A stretch of 35,641 bases of DNA, taken from the NCBI GenBank assembly GCA_964351745.1, contig CAYGPI010000012.1, positions 1 to 35,641 of the forward strand, in the 5' to 3' direction. Made by a program: the position numbers and the translations under genes. The DNA comes from CAYNJF01 sp964351745 (lineage in GTDB: Bacteria; Pseudomonadota; Gammaproteobacteria; Berkiellales; Berkiellaceae). Within the stretch, counting starts at the first letter, position 1; each line of letters begins with the position of its first letter. The notes beneath the pieces were generated by a model. It did no database searches and was not told the origin of the DNA. It saw only the letters and a list, made by a program, of their open reading frames with translations. Below are positions 16,023 through 23,510 of the stretch, in pieces.

Positions 16023-16730
16023 ATGGTTAATGATGTTAAACAAGACCAGTTAGCACTGACGCTGACCTTGCCGGCAAATGACGAACTTAATAATTATGTT
16101 CAAGGCAGAAATTCTGAAGCTCTTTTGCAGATCCAAACAGCAGCCAGAGGCCGTGGTGAATTTTGCTTGTATTTGTGGGGGCCTCAAGGTGTCGGTAAAT
16201 CACACTTGCTGCAAGGTGCTTGTAAAGATGCGACCTTCCAAGGTTTATCAGCTATCTATTTAAAAATGGCGCCTCAAAGCACTTTAGGGTGTCGTGATCT
16301 AGAAGGGCTCGAGAAACTTGATTTAGTTTGTATCGATGACATACACCATATTGCGGGCGATAAAGAGTGGGAAGAAGCCTTGTTTCATCTATATAATAAG
16401 ATGAAAGCTCTCAACAGACATTTGTTGGTTAGTGCCCCTATGGCCCCTATGGCTCTTCCTGTTATTTTGCCAGATTTGCGCACCCGATTAGGTTGGGGAG
16501 TAACCTATCACCTACACGCTTTAGGTGATGAGGAGAAAAATCAAGCTCTAAGGGCTAGGGCTTCGCAAAAGGGCTTAACAATGAATCACGAGGTTGCAAA
16601 TTTCATTATTTCCAGAAGTGGCCGCTCAATGGGTGAATTATTAGATGCTTTGGATGAGCTAGATAATGCATCACTGCTCATGCAAAGGAAGTTGACCATC
16701 CCTTTTGTGAAGCAGGTGCTCCGTATTTAG
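16023..16730 (+). CDS. hda: Hda, DnaA regulatory inactivator
   Basis: A DnaA-like AAA+ protein that, with the DNA-loaded sliding clamp, triggers ATP hydrolysis on DnaA to prevent re-initiation. Near the N-terminus, Q9-L-A-L is the clamp-binding motif. Walker A is GPQGVGKS (residues ~53-60) and Walker B-like LVCIDDIHHIAGD follows near 100-112. LPDLRTRLGWG and the C-terminal RKLTIPFVKQVL match E. coli Hda almost word for word. The 235-residue length is typical. Position after DUF2066 and the PerM permease matches other gammaproteobacteria. No strong Shine-Dalgarno sequence precedes the ATG. Confidence 0.97.
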   Translation: MVNDVKQDQLALTLTLPANDELNNYVQGRNSEALLQIQTAARGRGEFCLYLWGPQGVGKSHLLQGACKDATFQGLSAIYLKMAPQSTLGCRDLEGLEKLDLVCIDDIHHIAGDKEWEEALFHLYNKMKALNRHLLVSAPMAPMALPVILPDLRTRLGWGVTYHLHALGDEEKNQALRARASQKGLTMNHEVANFIISRSGRSMGELLDALDELDNASLLMQRKLTIPFVKQVLRI

Positions 16731-16809
16731 CCTTTTCAAGCCAGAAAAAGCCTCATTTCGCTAGCAAAGCGCCTTTGGTCGTCTTAAATAACCATCTATC
16801 CTTTTCTAC

Positions 16810-16837
16810 TTGAGTTTAAAAGCCAGATGCCTAAAAT
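16810..16837 (+). promoter_or_regulatory. Promoter candidate for the small gene at 16903
   Basis: TTGAGT (16810-16815) and TAAAAT (16832-16837) are 16 bp apart, with 4/6 and 5/6 matches. This gives a leader of about 60 nt before the ATG at 16903. Confidence 0.3.
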
Positions 16838-16902
16838 ACTTCGTATGGGCAGCTCATATCGGGTTGCACAAACCTAATACATATATTTACGAGGGTTTTA
16901 AT

Positions 16903-17190
16903 ATGTTAGATTTCATTAAAGATCATAAAGCTGAAGTTGCTTCTGCTGCTGCCTTAACTGCTGTTTTGACTGCTTCTGGTGATACTAGCACTGTTTTACG
17001 TGCTGGCGTTCAACTTGGTTATAGCGCACTTGTTGCTTCAGGTTTAGTAGCTGCTGGCTCTAAAGCTTTAACATTTGGTTACAACAAATACTTGAATAGC
17101 GAAGCTGCTGCTCCTGTTGTTGCTCCTGTTGATGTTGCTGCTCCTGCTCCTGCTGGTCGTCCACGTAGAGCATGTGCAAACTACAGATAA
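16903..17190 (+). CDS. Ala/Val-rich small protein of unknown function, probably abundant
   Basis: I do not recognise a family. The best start is the ATG at 16903, with GAGGG about 8 bp upstream; a longer frame from 16810 lacks this. The 95-residue product begins with MLDFIKDHKAEVA, has two moderately hydrophobic alanine-rich segments (about residues 12-30 and 40-62) that could be membrane helices, then a VAP/VAAPAP low-complexity stretch and a basic end (GRPRRACANYR). Codons are strikingly uniform: GCT, GTT, CGT and GGT dominate, a signature of highly expressed genes. A clean terminator follows directly, so it is its own transcription unit. It could be a small membrane or structural protein. 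Confidence 0.75.
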   Translation: MLDFIKDHKAEVASAAALTAVLTASGDTSTVLRAGVQLGYSALVASGLVAAGSKALTFGYNKYLNSEAAAPVVAPVDVAAPAPAGRPRRACANYR

Positions 17191-17216
17191 TCTTTGAATA
17201 AAGATTAATGTAAACG

Positions 17217-17242
17217 AAACCGACCATCTGGTCGGTTTTTTT
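17217..17242 (+). terminator. Intrinsic terminator of the gene at 16903
   Basis: AAACCGACC pairs with GGTCGGTTT around an ATCT loop, followed by seven T residues in total (17236-17242). It is a textbook terminator on the plus strand. Confidence 0.9.
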
Positions 17243-17333
17243 ATGCCTTGCATCTGAAGCCCTTTGGAAGCGGTGTAGTTAGCTGTTAAACTGAGTTATA
17301 AGTTTAAAAGATCAACCATTAGGGGTAATCATT

Positions 17334-17906
17334 ATGTTGTTTGAAAAATTAGGACAATTTGTAGGACCATTAAAAGCAATGTTAGGTATGGCTTTAGGCC
17401 CGACGCCTGGTAAAGATGAATCAGATTATGATGAATTAAAGAAAAACCCATTAGGTCTTCTTTTAGCAAGCATCTTAAAATTATTTGCAGCAGCCTCTGG
17501 TGATGCAAAGAAAGCACGAGCTAATGTTGCTGAAGCAACACCAAAAGCCTTATTAGGTGCTCTTGCTGGTTTCTTTGCGATGTTTTTACCTAAATCTATC
17601 ACAGAGACATTTAGTTCAATTTTGGATCCTATTTTAGGAAACTTTTTTAAGAAGCCTGCGGCGCCTCGCCCATCCTCAAGACGTGGTGGATCAGCAGCTC
17701 GAGCCGCTGAAGAAGCTGATTTAGATGATAGCTATGACATTTCAGGATCATCGTCATTATTAGCTGGATTTGGTCTCGGCCGAGCAAGAGCTGGCTCTAT
17801 GAGTGATGAGGTACGAGTCGCAAGGGATTTAGCTCGTGGTCTTGGAGAAGCATTTTCAGCAAGTTCTCCAAGTCGTCCTACTTCTCCTCGCTCTCCTCGC
17901 TACTAA
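17334..17906 (+). CDS. 190-residue protein with Ser/Arg/Pro-rich tail, unknown function
   Basis: No family recognised. AGGGGT lies about 8 bp before the ATG, and TATAAG at 17297-17302 is a likely -10. The N-terminal half contains two hydrophobic, possibly amphipathic segments (about residues 40-55 and 72-105) separated by a Lys/Ala-rich linker. From about residue 110 the protein turns polar. It has a PSSRRGG stretch, an acidic patch (EEADLDDSYD), a Gly/Ser-rich middle, and ends with SPSRPTSPRSPRY, a short repetition of S-P-R units like an RS-type tail. No signal peptide is evident. It has its own terminator. A host-directed role would be speculation. Confidence 0.7.
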   Translation: MLFEKLGQFVGPLKAMLGMALGPTPGKDESDYDELKKNPLGLLLASILKLFAAASGDAKKARANVAEATPKALLGALAGFFAMFLPKSITETFSSILDPILGNFFKKPAAPRPSSRRGGSAARAAEEADLDDSYDISGSSSLLAGFGLGRARAGSMSDEVRVARDLARGLGEAFSASSPSRPTSPRSPRY

Positions 17907-17929
17907 GTCGTTTGAAGGTAAACGATATG

Positions 17930-17957
17930 AAAGCCAAGCTACAGCTTGGCTTTTTTT
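17930..17957 (+). terminator. Intrinsic terminator of the gene at 17334
   Basis: AAGCCAAGC (17931-17939) pairs with GCTTGGCTT (17944-17952) around a short loop, and the stem runs into a seven-T tract (17951-17957). Confidence 0.9.
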
Positions 17958-18031
17958 ATTGTGAGATCTTTCCCCATCAATTTTAAGATGCCACTAGGCT
18001 AAGTTTAACGAAGAAAAAATAGGAGTTATCT

Positions 18032-18313
18032 ATGTTTGAAGTTTTTAAAATAGTAAGTGATTGGATCTGGGGTGTATCTGATGTGCCAGTCAATGATGCA
18101 GAGGATGTGAATGAAGCTTTCACATCAGAGCAGCTTCGTCAGATAGAGATCCACTTTTTAGGAGAAGATACAGTTGAAACTCAAGAAGCTGTACAACATT
18201 TATTGCCAGGCTATGATGCTAGGCCGCTTACCGTGATACTCCAAGAGCAGTTAGAAGTGCAAAGAGAGCTTGATGAAAAAAATCAAAGGACTAGAGTACG
18301 TCATTGCAGCTGA
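18032..18313 (+). CDS. 93-residue hypothetical protein
   Basis: A small acidic protein with no recognised family. AGGAG precedes the ATG by 8 bp, a strong ribosome-binding site. The N-terminus (MFEVFKIVSDWIWGVSD) is hydrophobic and aromatic and may be an amphipathic helix. The rest is charged and mostly helical, with an acidic N-terminal half and a Glu/Gln/Arg-rich C-terminal helix. The stop codon lies inside the left arm of a 14-bp hairpin. It is the third short gene in a row with its own upstream signals; the three share no clear sequence similarity. It is convergent with wrbA. Confidence 0.6.
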   Translation: MFEVFKIVSDWIWGVSDVPVNDAEDVNEAFTSEQLRQIEIHFLGEDTVETQEAVQHLLPGYDARPLTVILQEQLEVQRELDEKNQRTRVRHCS

Positions 18314-18339
18314 GCCAAATATTGAATTTGGCTCAGCTG
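18307..18339. terminator. Perfect 14-bp hairpin between convergent genes, no U tract
   Basis: CAGCTGAGCCAAAT (18307-18320) and ATTTGGCTCAGCTG (18326-18339) are exact reverse complements with a 5-nt loop. It separates the 93-residue gene from the end of wrbA. No T-run follows on either strand. The left arm contains the stop codon of the upstream gene. Confidence 0.45.
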
Positions 18340-18353
18340 TGAATATCACTTTT

Positions 18354-18953
18354 CTATGGGTTGTGAATGGTCGCTGCAAGTGTTGCAATACGTTTGCCCA
18401 AACATAAGCAAATTTGCTTTTCATCAGGGGAAATAGAGTGGCTATGGTTGCTTCCTGCAACATGGCTTGGGCCATAAGGAGTGCCACCTGTTGATGTTTT
18501 GTTTAGTGCAGCTTCAGAATAAGGGACACCCACAATATAAGCGCCATGATGCATGAGTGGCAAAAGCATGGTCAGGAGCGTTGTTTCTTGACCGCCATGC
18601 ATACTTGATGAGGATGTGAAAGCACCAGCAGGTTTGTTAATAAGCCCACCAGACAACCAAATATCAGAGGTAGAATCTAAAAAATACTTAAGGGGGGCTG
18701 CCATGTTTCCAAATCGTGTGGGACTACCTAGTACAATACCGCTACAATCCATTAAATCTTGTTTTGTGACAAAACCAGGACCTGTTTCGGGCTCTGTAAG
18801 CGGCGCGATTGGATCTGTTGAAACGGGAGGCACCGTTTTAACTTTGGCAGCAATGCCTTCTACCTGCTCAATACCTTGGGCGATAATTCTAGCCATTTCA
18901 TAAGTAGCGCCGTGACGACTGTAGTATAAAACTAAAACAAAGGGTTCATTCAT
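18354..18953 (-). CDS. wrbA: WrbA-type NAD(P)H:quinone oxidoreductase
   Basis: A flavodoxin-like FMN enzyme that reduces quinones by two electrons and is thought to limit oxidative stress. Signatures include the N-terminal VLYYSRHGATYEMA phosphate loop, GSPTRFGNMAAPLKYFLD, KPAGAFTSSSSMHGGQETTLL and the GGTPYGPSHVAG loop. At 199 residues it has the usual length. It overlaps the upstream arsC-like gene by 4 bp on the same strand, as in Pseudomonas and other gammaproteobacteria. Confidence 0.96.
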   Translation of the reverse strand: MNEPFVLVLYYSRHGATYEMARIIAQGIEQVEGIAAKVKTVPPVSTDPIAPLTEPETGPGFVTKQDLMDCSGIVLGSPTRFGNMAAPLKYFLDSTSDIWLSGGLINKPAGAFTSSSSMHGGQETTLLTMLLPLMHHGAYIVGVPYSEAALNKTSTGGTPYGPSHVAGSNHSHSISPDEKQICLCLGKRIATLAATIHNP

Positions 18954-19300
18954 GAAAATAGCTCCAAGACTTTTTCTGGAGGGCGCCCAATAGCAGCTTT
19001 ATTGCCAAGTGTTACAATAGGACGCTCCATGAGTTTTGGGTGCTCAACCATGGCATCAAAGCATGCACTATCACTTGACTCTAGGGTTAATGCTAAAGCT
19101 TTGTATTCTGCTTCTTTAGTTCTAAGCCAAAGAGCAGGCTTGATGCCTAGCTTAGTTTTTAGAGATTTTAGTTGCGCTTTCGTGAGAGGGTTTTTAAGAT
19201 ACTCTACAATTTCTGGCTCAATACCTGAGTCTTGCAATAATTTTAAGGTTTCTCTTGATTTGGAGCAACGAGGATTGTGATAGATAATAACTTGACTCAT
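18950..19300 (-). CDS. arsC: ArsC-family (glutaredoxin-dependent) arsenate reductase-like protein
   Basis: A 116-residue thioredoxin-fold protein. The N-terminal HNPRCSKSRETL holds the catalytic cysteine, and the later ERPIV segment plus GRPPEKVLEL supply the conserved arginines of the family. Members next to wrbA are usually of the YfgD type, whose physiological substrate is uncertain; no arsenic-resistance genes (arsR, arsB) are nearby, so true arsenate resistance is not implied. It is the first gene of the two-gene operon and is divergent from the TlpA-like lipoprotein gene. Confidence 0.92.
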   Translation of the reverse strand: MSQVIIYHNPRCSKSRETLKLLQDSGIEPEIVEYLKNPLTKAQLKSLKTKLGIKPALWLRTKEAEYKALALTLESSDSACFDAMVEHPKLMERPIVTLGNKAAIGRPPEKVLELFS

Positions 19301-19342
19301 AATTTTGTTCCAACTATTTAAAGTAGTAAGGATTTAATATCG

Positions 19343-19801
19343 ATGGTTCGCTTTCTAAAGGTTACGTGTATTTTAATCGCTCTTGTTTTAAGTGCAAGTT
19401 GCGATAAAAAAAAAATAAGCAAACCTACTCATTTCTTTAGCGTCCAGGGTCAGGTCGTTAACTTCCCCGATAAAGATAAATATATTGTATTAAATTTTTG
19501 GGCTTCTTGGTGTGCGCCATGCCGTGATGAAATTGCCGAGCTTAATTTGCTTCATCAACGAGATGATGTCATTGTCGTTGGTGTTAATGTTGAAAATTTA
19601 TCAAGACAAAATGTTTTAGATCTTGTTCACCAGTTTAAAATTAAATATCCGGTGTTAACAGAAGATCCACATACTCAGTTTGGGTTAGGGACTTATCCAG
19701 GGATCCCAGCTACTTATGTTTTAACGCCAAAAGGTGTATGGCAAGAGCCATTGTTTGGGAAACAAACTGAAAAAAGTATTGTTACAAGAATGTTAAGTTA
19801 A
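19343..19801 (+). CDS. TlpA-like thioredoxin-fold lipoprotein
   Basis: A 152-residue protein exported as a lipoprotein: hydrophobic residues ~7-18 lead to a lipobox LSASC with the cysteine near residue 20. The mature domain contains NFWASWCAPCRDE, the CxxC redox site of TlpA/ResA proteins, and a cis-proline segment GIPATYVL. It is expected to reduce disulfides in the periplasm, perhaps for cytochrome maturation or general thiol repair. It lies 12 bp upstream of the acylphosphatase gene; the pair also sits near proS in Pseudomonas. The start ATG has AAGGATTT upstream. Confidence 0.92.
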   Translation: MVRFLKVTCILIALVLSASCDKKKISKPTHFFSVQGQVVNFPDKDKYIVLNFWASWCAPCRDEIAELNLLHQRDDVIVVGVNVENLSRQNVLDLVHQFKIKYPVLTEDPHTQFGLGTYPGIPATYVLTPKGVWQEPLFGKQTEKSIVTRMLS

Positions 19802-19813
19802 AAGGATCTCTCT

Positions 19814-20086
19814 GTGAAAGAATGTCGGTTGTTTAAGATTGAAGGGCTTGTCCAGGGTGTTTATTATAGGGCAAATACGGAAAAAGTTGCGAGATCTATG
19901 GCTTTAACTGGTTGGGTGCGAAATACTGAAGATGGTGGTGTGGAGTGTTTAGCTTGTGGAGAACTCGAGAATCTTACAGCCTTTGAGAAGTGGTTAAACA
20001 TTGGTCCTGATGCAGCTAGAGTTGATAATGTGACTAGCAAGAAACAAGATTTGCTTGATCTTCAAAGTTTTGATATCAGGTATTGA
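19814..20086 (+). CDS. acyP: Acylphosphatase
   Basis: A small cytoplasmic enzyme that hydrolyses acyl phosphates. At 90 residues it has the normal length. GLVQGVYYR contains the catalytic arginine and phosphate loop, and WVRNTEDGGVE contains the catalytic asparagine. The start is a GTG at 19814 with AAAGGA about 8 bp upstream; no ATG fits, and the conserved N-terminus supports this choice. It follows the TlpA-like gene closely. Confidence 0.94.
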   Translation: MKECRLFKIEGLVQGVYYRANTEKVARSMALTGWVRNTEDGGVECLACGELENLTAFEKWLNIGPDAARVDNVTSKKQDLLDLQSFDIRY

Positions 20087-20161
20087 TAAGAGTTGCTTTT
20101 GCTGTCAAAGACGAGTAAGTTTCAGTTTCATATCTTAAGAAGATGGATTAAGGAATTATTA

Positions 20162-20728
20162 ATGAACTTACGTAGCATGTTAAAAACAGGTTTGGTTTTA
20201 GGATTAGGTATGAGCTTGGTTGGTTGCGGTACTTACCATCATGGCTCACATCACGAAGGTGATTTCGGCGGTGGTTGTGTCTCTGCAGGAGATAAAGTTA
20301 AAGCTAAATCAACAGTTCAAAGAGTTGCTCAAGCTATTCAGAAAGTTAAACAACCTCTTGTTACTCAAAAAACAACAAAAGTTATTTCTACAAGTGCTCA
20401 TTTTGGATTTGATAACGCTGTATTAAGTGATGCGGGTAAAGCAGAGCTAGATAGATATGCTGCGTTTCTTACTCAAAATCCTGACACTCGTATCCGTTTA
20501 GAAGGTCATACGGATGAGAAAGGTAAAGCAACATATAATCTTGCTTTAGGTAAGCGCCGTGCTGATGCTGTAGCTAAGTATTTAACTCAAAAAGGTGTTT
20601 CAGATAGCAACATCGAAGTTTATAGCTACGGATCTGAAAATCCACTTGACTATGGCAACACAGATCAGGCTTATGCAAAAAATCGTCGTGTTGAACTATT
20701 CTTCGAAGTCGATAGCAGTATTGCTTAA
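20162..20728 (+). CDS. Pal-like OmpA-family outer-membrane lipoprotein
   Basis: A 188-residue lipoprotein expected in the outer membrane, binding peptidoglycan. The ATG at 20162 (AAGGA 8 bp upstream) gives a proper signal sequence ending in the lipobox LVGC near residue 23; a longer frame from 20093 would mask this. After a His/Gly-rich linker, residues ~75-185 form an OmpA domain: HFGFDNAVLSDAGK, LEGHTDEKG, YNLALGKRRADAV and the closing NRRVE, with the Asp and Arg that bind diaminopimelate. It is very close to Pal in pattern. No tolQRAB/ybgF genes are beside it, so it may be a paralogue of Pal. Confidence 0.9.
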   Translation: MNLRSMLKTGLVLGLGMSLVGCGTYHHGSHHEGDFGGGCVSAGDKVKAKSTVQRVAQAIQKVKQPLVTQKTTKVISTSAHFGFDNAVLSDAGKAELDRYAAFLTQNPDTRIRLEGHTDEKGKATYNLALGKRRADAVAKYLTQKGVSDSNIEVYSYGSENPLDYGNTDQAYAKNRRVELFFEVDSSIA

Positions 20729-20746
20729 AACCTTGATAAATGGTTT

Positions 20747-20786
20747 ACAGATAAAAAAAGGCCCATGCGGGCCTTTTTTTATCTGT
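20747..20786. terminator. Bidirectional intrinsic terminator
   Basis: Arms 20747-20764 and 20769-20786 are an 18-bp perfect inverted repeat with GGCCC/GGGCC next to an ATGC loop. The stem is flanked by A-runs on one side and T-runs on the other, so it has a U tract in both directions. It serves both the Pal-like gene and proS. Confidence 0.93.
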
Positions 20787-20794
20787 AAAGTTTT

Positions 20795-22489
20795 TTAAAG
20801 CGAGGCTAGGAAATCAACTATCGCATCTAATTGAATATTTTGTTTTTCCCCAGTGCGATGTTTATATTCAATTTCACCAAGATCTAAACTCTTTTCTCCA
20901 ACAACAATTCTATGTGGGATCCCCATGAGCTCCATATCTTTAAACATAACCCCAGGGCGCTCTTTTCTATCGTCAAACAAGATCTCATAGCCTAACTTCG
21001 AAAGTTGCTCATAGAGCTTATCAGTGGCTTCTTGAACTCGATGAGATTTATGATAGTTCATTGGCACTAAGGCTATGTGAAACGGAGCAATGCTGTCTTG
21101 CCAGATAATGCCTTGCTCATCATGGCTTTGCTCAATGGCGGCAGCGACAATGCGCGAGACACCGATGCCATAGCAACCCATCTGGAATACTTGTTGTTTG
21201 CCTTGAGCGTCAAGGACACCAGCTTTCATGGCTGTTGAATACTTGTCACCAAGTTGGAATATGTGCCCAACCTCAATACCTCTGCAAAGATCTAAAGGAC
21301 CGCTGCCATCAGGGCTCATGTCACCAGCGCGAACAGTTCTTATGTCAAGTAGCTCTGGCTCAGGTAAATCACGGATCCAGTTAACGCCGATGAAGTGTTG
21401 ATCATCAAGATTGGCACCACATGAAAAATCGCTCATATTCATCACGGTGGGATCAGCAACAATCGGAATATTTAAATCTTTAGGGCCAATGAATCCTGGT
21501 TTACAGCCAGCAATTTTTTGAACTTCATCAAGGCTAGCCATGGTTAGAGGGGCTTGAACTAGGCTAGATTTTTCAGCTTTAAGTTCGTTTAATTCGTCGT
21601 TGCCTCGCAGTAGTAAAGCAACAACATTACTGTCAGAGCCTTTAACTAATAAGGTTTTAAGAATTTGTTTAGGCTCAAGGCCCATATGCTTTGCTTGAGC
21701 TTCTACAGTCGTGATGTTGGGCGTTAGGGTTAAGGTGCAATCCATGGTTGGCTGAGAGCGTTGAGCTTCATTCAAATGAGTCGCTTTTTCAATGTTAGCA
21801 GCGTAATCAGAATTTGGAGAATATACGATGGCATCTTCACCTGATTCAGCTAAAGCGTGAAACTCGTGTGATACCGCACCTCCAATGGCACCCGTATCAG
21901 CTAGTACAGCTCTATATTTAAAGCCAATTCTATCAAAAATATTTTTGTACGCTTGGTACATATCTTGATAGGTTTTTTCTAATGAGTCGTTGTCTAGATG
22001 AAAGGAGTAGGCATCTTTCATGATAAACTCACGGGCTCGCATGACGCCAAATCTGGGTCTGATTTCATCACGAAATTTTGTTTGGATTTGGTAGAAAGTA
22101 CATGGGAGCTGTTTGTAGCTTTTTAGCTCACCCCGAATAAAGTCAGTGATCACTTCTTCGTGCGTTGGCCCTAAGCAAAAAGATCGCTCATGACGATCGG
22201 TTGCTTTTAATAATTGTGGGCCAAAATCTTCCCAGCGGCCAGTTTCTTCCCAAAGCTCGGCTGGTTGCACAATAGGCATGAGCATTTCTTGTGCGCCGAT
22301 GTTATTCATTTCTTCGCGAACAATGGCTTCAACTTTCCTTAGGACTCTTAGTCCTAAGGGGAGCCATGTGTATAGGCCAGAAGCTAATTTTCTAATCATG
22401 CCAGAGCGGATCATAAGCTTATGACTAGCCAGCTCTGCATCAGAAGGGGTTTCTTTGACTGTAGCTAACAAAAAGGCAGAAGTGCGCAT
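20795..22489 (-). CDS. proS: Prolyl-tRNA synthetase, bacterial type
   Basis: Class II synthetase charging tRNA-Pro. The 564-residue length matches the bacterial type with an inserted editing domain (E. coli 572). Motif 1 lies around the GLYTWLPLG region, motif 2 in the REFIMKDAYSFH segment preceded by FRDEIRPRFGVMRARE, and motif 3 in GCYGIGVSRIVAAAIEQ. The insertion, roughly residues 225-390, contains the YbaK-like editing fold, with features such as KTLLVKGSD. The C-terminal anticodon-binding domain (APFHIALVPMN, DDRKERPGVMFKDMELMGIP) is complete. It starts 9 bp after bamD on the same strand. Confidence 0.98.
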   Translation of the reverse strand: MRTSAFLLATVKETPSDAELASHKLMIRSGMIRKLASGLYTWLPLGLRVLRKVEAIVREEMNNIGAQEMLMPIVQPAELWEETGRWEDFGPQLLKATDRHERSFCLGPTHEEVITDFIRGELKSYKQLPCTFYQIQTKFRDEIRPRFGVMRAREFIMKDAYSFHLDNDSLEKTYQDMYQAYKNIFDRIGFKYRAVLADTGAIGGAVSHEFHALAESGEDAIVYSPNSDYAANIEKATHLNEAQRSQPTMDCTLTLTPNITTVEAQAKHMGLEPKQILKTLLVKGSDSNVVALLLRGNDELNELKAEKSSLVQAPLTMASLDEVQKIAGCKPGFIGPKDLNIPIVADPTVMNMSDFSCGANLDDQHFIGVNWIRDLPEPELLDIRTVRAGDMSPDGSGPLDLCRGIEVGHIFQLGDKYSTAMKAGVLDAQGKQQVFQMGCYGIGVSRIVAAAIEQSHDEQGIIWQDSIAPFHIALVPMNYHKSHRVQEATDKLYEQLSKLGYEILFDDRKERPGVMFKDMELMGIPHRIVVGEKSLDLGEIEYKHRTGEKQNIQLDAIVDFLASL

Positions 22490-22498
22490 GGTAATCTC

Positions 22499-23263
22499 TT
22501 AACCTAGTTCTTTTAAAAATTCAGATTGTGGGAAGTTAAGCTCTAAGACGCGCTGAGCATCATTGGCTAAATGCTCTTTGTTCATTTTTCTAAGAGCAGC
22601 GACTTGAATAAAAAGGGCTTCTTCGATGATGGGACTTCTATCAAAATGAGTAATGATATAGTCTGCACGGTTTGCAGCCGCCACGTAAGCTTTTCTATCC
22701 ATATTAAATCTTGCAGCGTGTAGCTCATTTGCAGCTAAAACGTTACGCAAATAAACCATACGTTTTTGAGCATCACTCGCATATTCGCTTGTTGGATAGC
22801 GATAAACTAAATCAGCAAAAGTGTCATAAGCTTCTTTGGTGGATTGAATGTTTCTTTCTGCTCTGTCCATCGGTAAATATTTGCTAATGCTGCCAAGAGA
22901 TTCTGAAAAATGGGCAAGTCCTTTCATGTAGTAGGCATAATCAACATGAGGGTGCCTTGGGTAAACGATGGTAAATCTATCTGCAGATGCTAAGGTTGAG
23001 GGCCAATCATTATCTTTGTAATGGGCATAAATTTCGCCTAGTTTGGCTTTCTCAGCATATTCGCCAAAAGGGTAGCGTGCTTCAAGAGCTTCAAAGTGCT
23101 CAACAGCATCAAAGTAGTGCTTTTTACGCGCAAACTCAACGCCAGCAGAATACAGCTCACTCGCTGTCATACCATCAAAGATTTCGCTTTGGTTCTTCGA
23201 GGCACAGCCAGTGATGCTTGCTAAACACAAGATAGTTAGTAAACTTTTTATTTTTAATGACAT
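22499..23263 (-). CDS. bamD: BamD, outer-membrane protein assembly lipoprotein
   Basis: An essential lipoprotein of the BAM complex, made of TPR repeats and working in the periplasm at the outer membrane. A signal sequence ends in the lipobox ITGC near residue 19. TPR-type helices follow from about residue 30 to 250, with signatures ASELYSAGVEFARKKHY, FEALEARYPFGEYAEKA and YYMKGLAHF. Its 254 residues are close to E. coli (245). It is divergent from rluD, as in E. coli. It ends 9 bp from proS, so the two may be co-transcribed. Confidence 0.96.
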   Translation of the reverse strand: MSLKIKSLLTILCLASITGCASKNQSEIFDGMTASELYSAGVEFARKKHYFDAVEHFEALEARYPFGEYAEKAKLGEIYAHYKDNDWPSTLASADRFTIVYPRHPHVDYAYYMKGLAHFSESLGSISKYLPMDRAERNIQSTKEAYDTFADLVYRYPTSEYASDAQKRMVYLRNVLAANELHAARFNMDRKAYVAAANRADYIITHFDRSPIIEEALFIQVAALRKMNKEHLANDAQRVLELNFPQSEFLKELG

Positions 23264-23407
23264 ATCAACTCTTACAACTTTTTAACCAAAAAAACAATGC
23301 CTTAAGATATAGATAAAGGCTTCACGAGTCTAACCTACAGCCCTGGTTGTTGCAATTGTCGTCGCTTCTTTTCATTTATAAATAAATCACCAGTTAGCCC
23401 TCTCATA

Positions 23408-23416
23408 TGTTAAAAT
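23408..23416 (+). promoter_or_regulatory. Extended -10 promoter candidate for rluD
   Basis: TGTTAAAAT is an extended -10 element about 95 bp before the rluD start. The matching -35 region is weak. Confidence 0.35.
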
Positions 23417-23510
23417 GTTCGCCTTGCTTAAATCTAGGTTGTCAGGCAAATGGACTTCAGATTGAATATTCAAGCACAGATATTGAGTCATCATTAAGTT
23501 TTGGGGAGCT

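Noticed and set aside
16810..16902. N-terminal extension of the Ala-rich small protein
   Set aside because: The extended frame starts at a TTG without a ribosome-binding site; the ATG at 16903 has GAGGG at proper distance.
18950..19300. Arsenic resistance locus
   Set aside because: Only an ArsC-fold protein of the wrbA-linked type is present; no arsR, arsB or acr3 is nearby.
20093..20161. N-terminal extension of the Pal-like lipoprotein
   Set aside because: It would bury the signal peptide and lipobox; the ATG at 20162 has a good ribosome-binding site and gives a normal lipoprotein signal.
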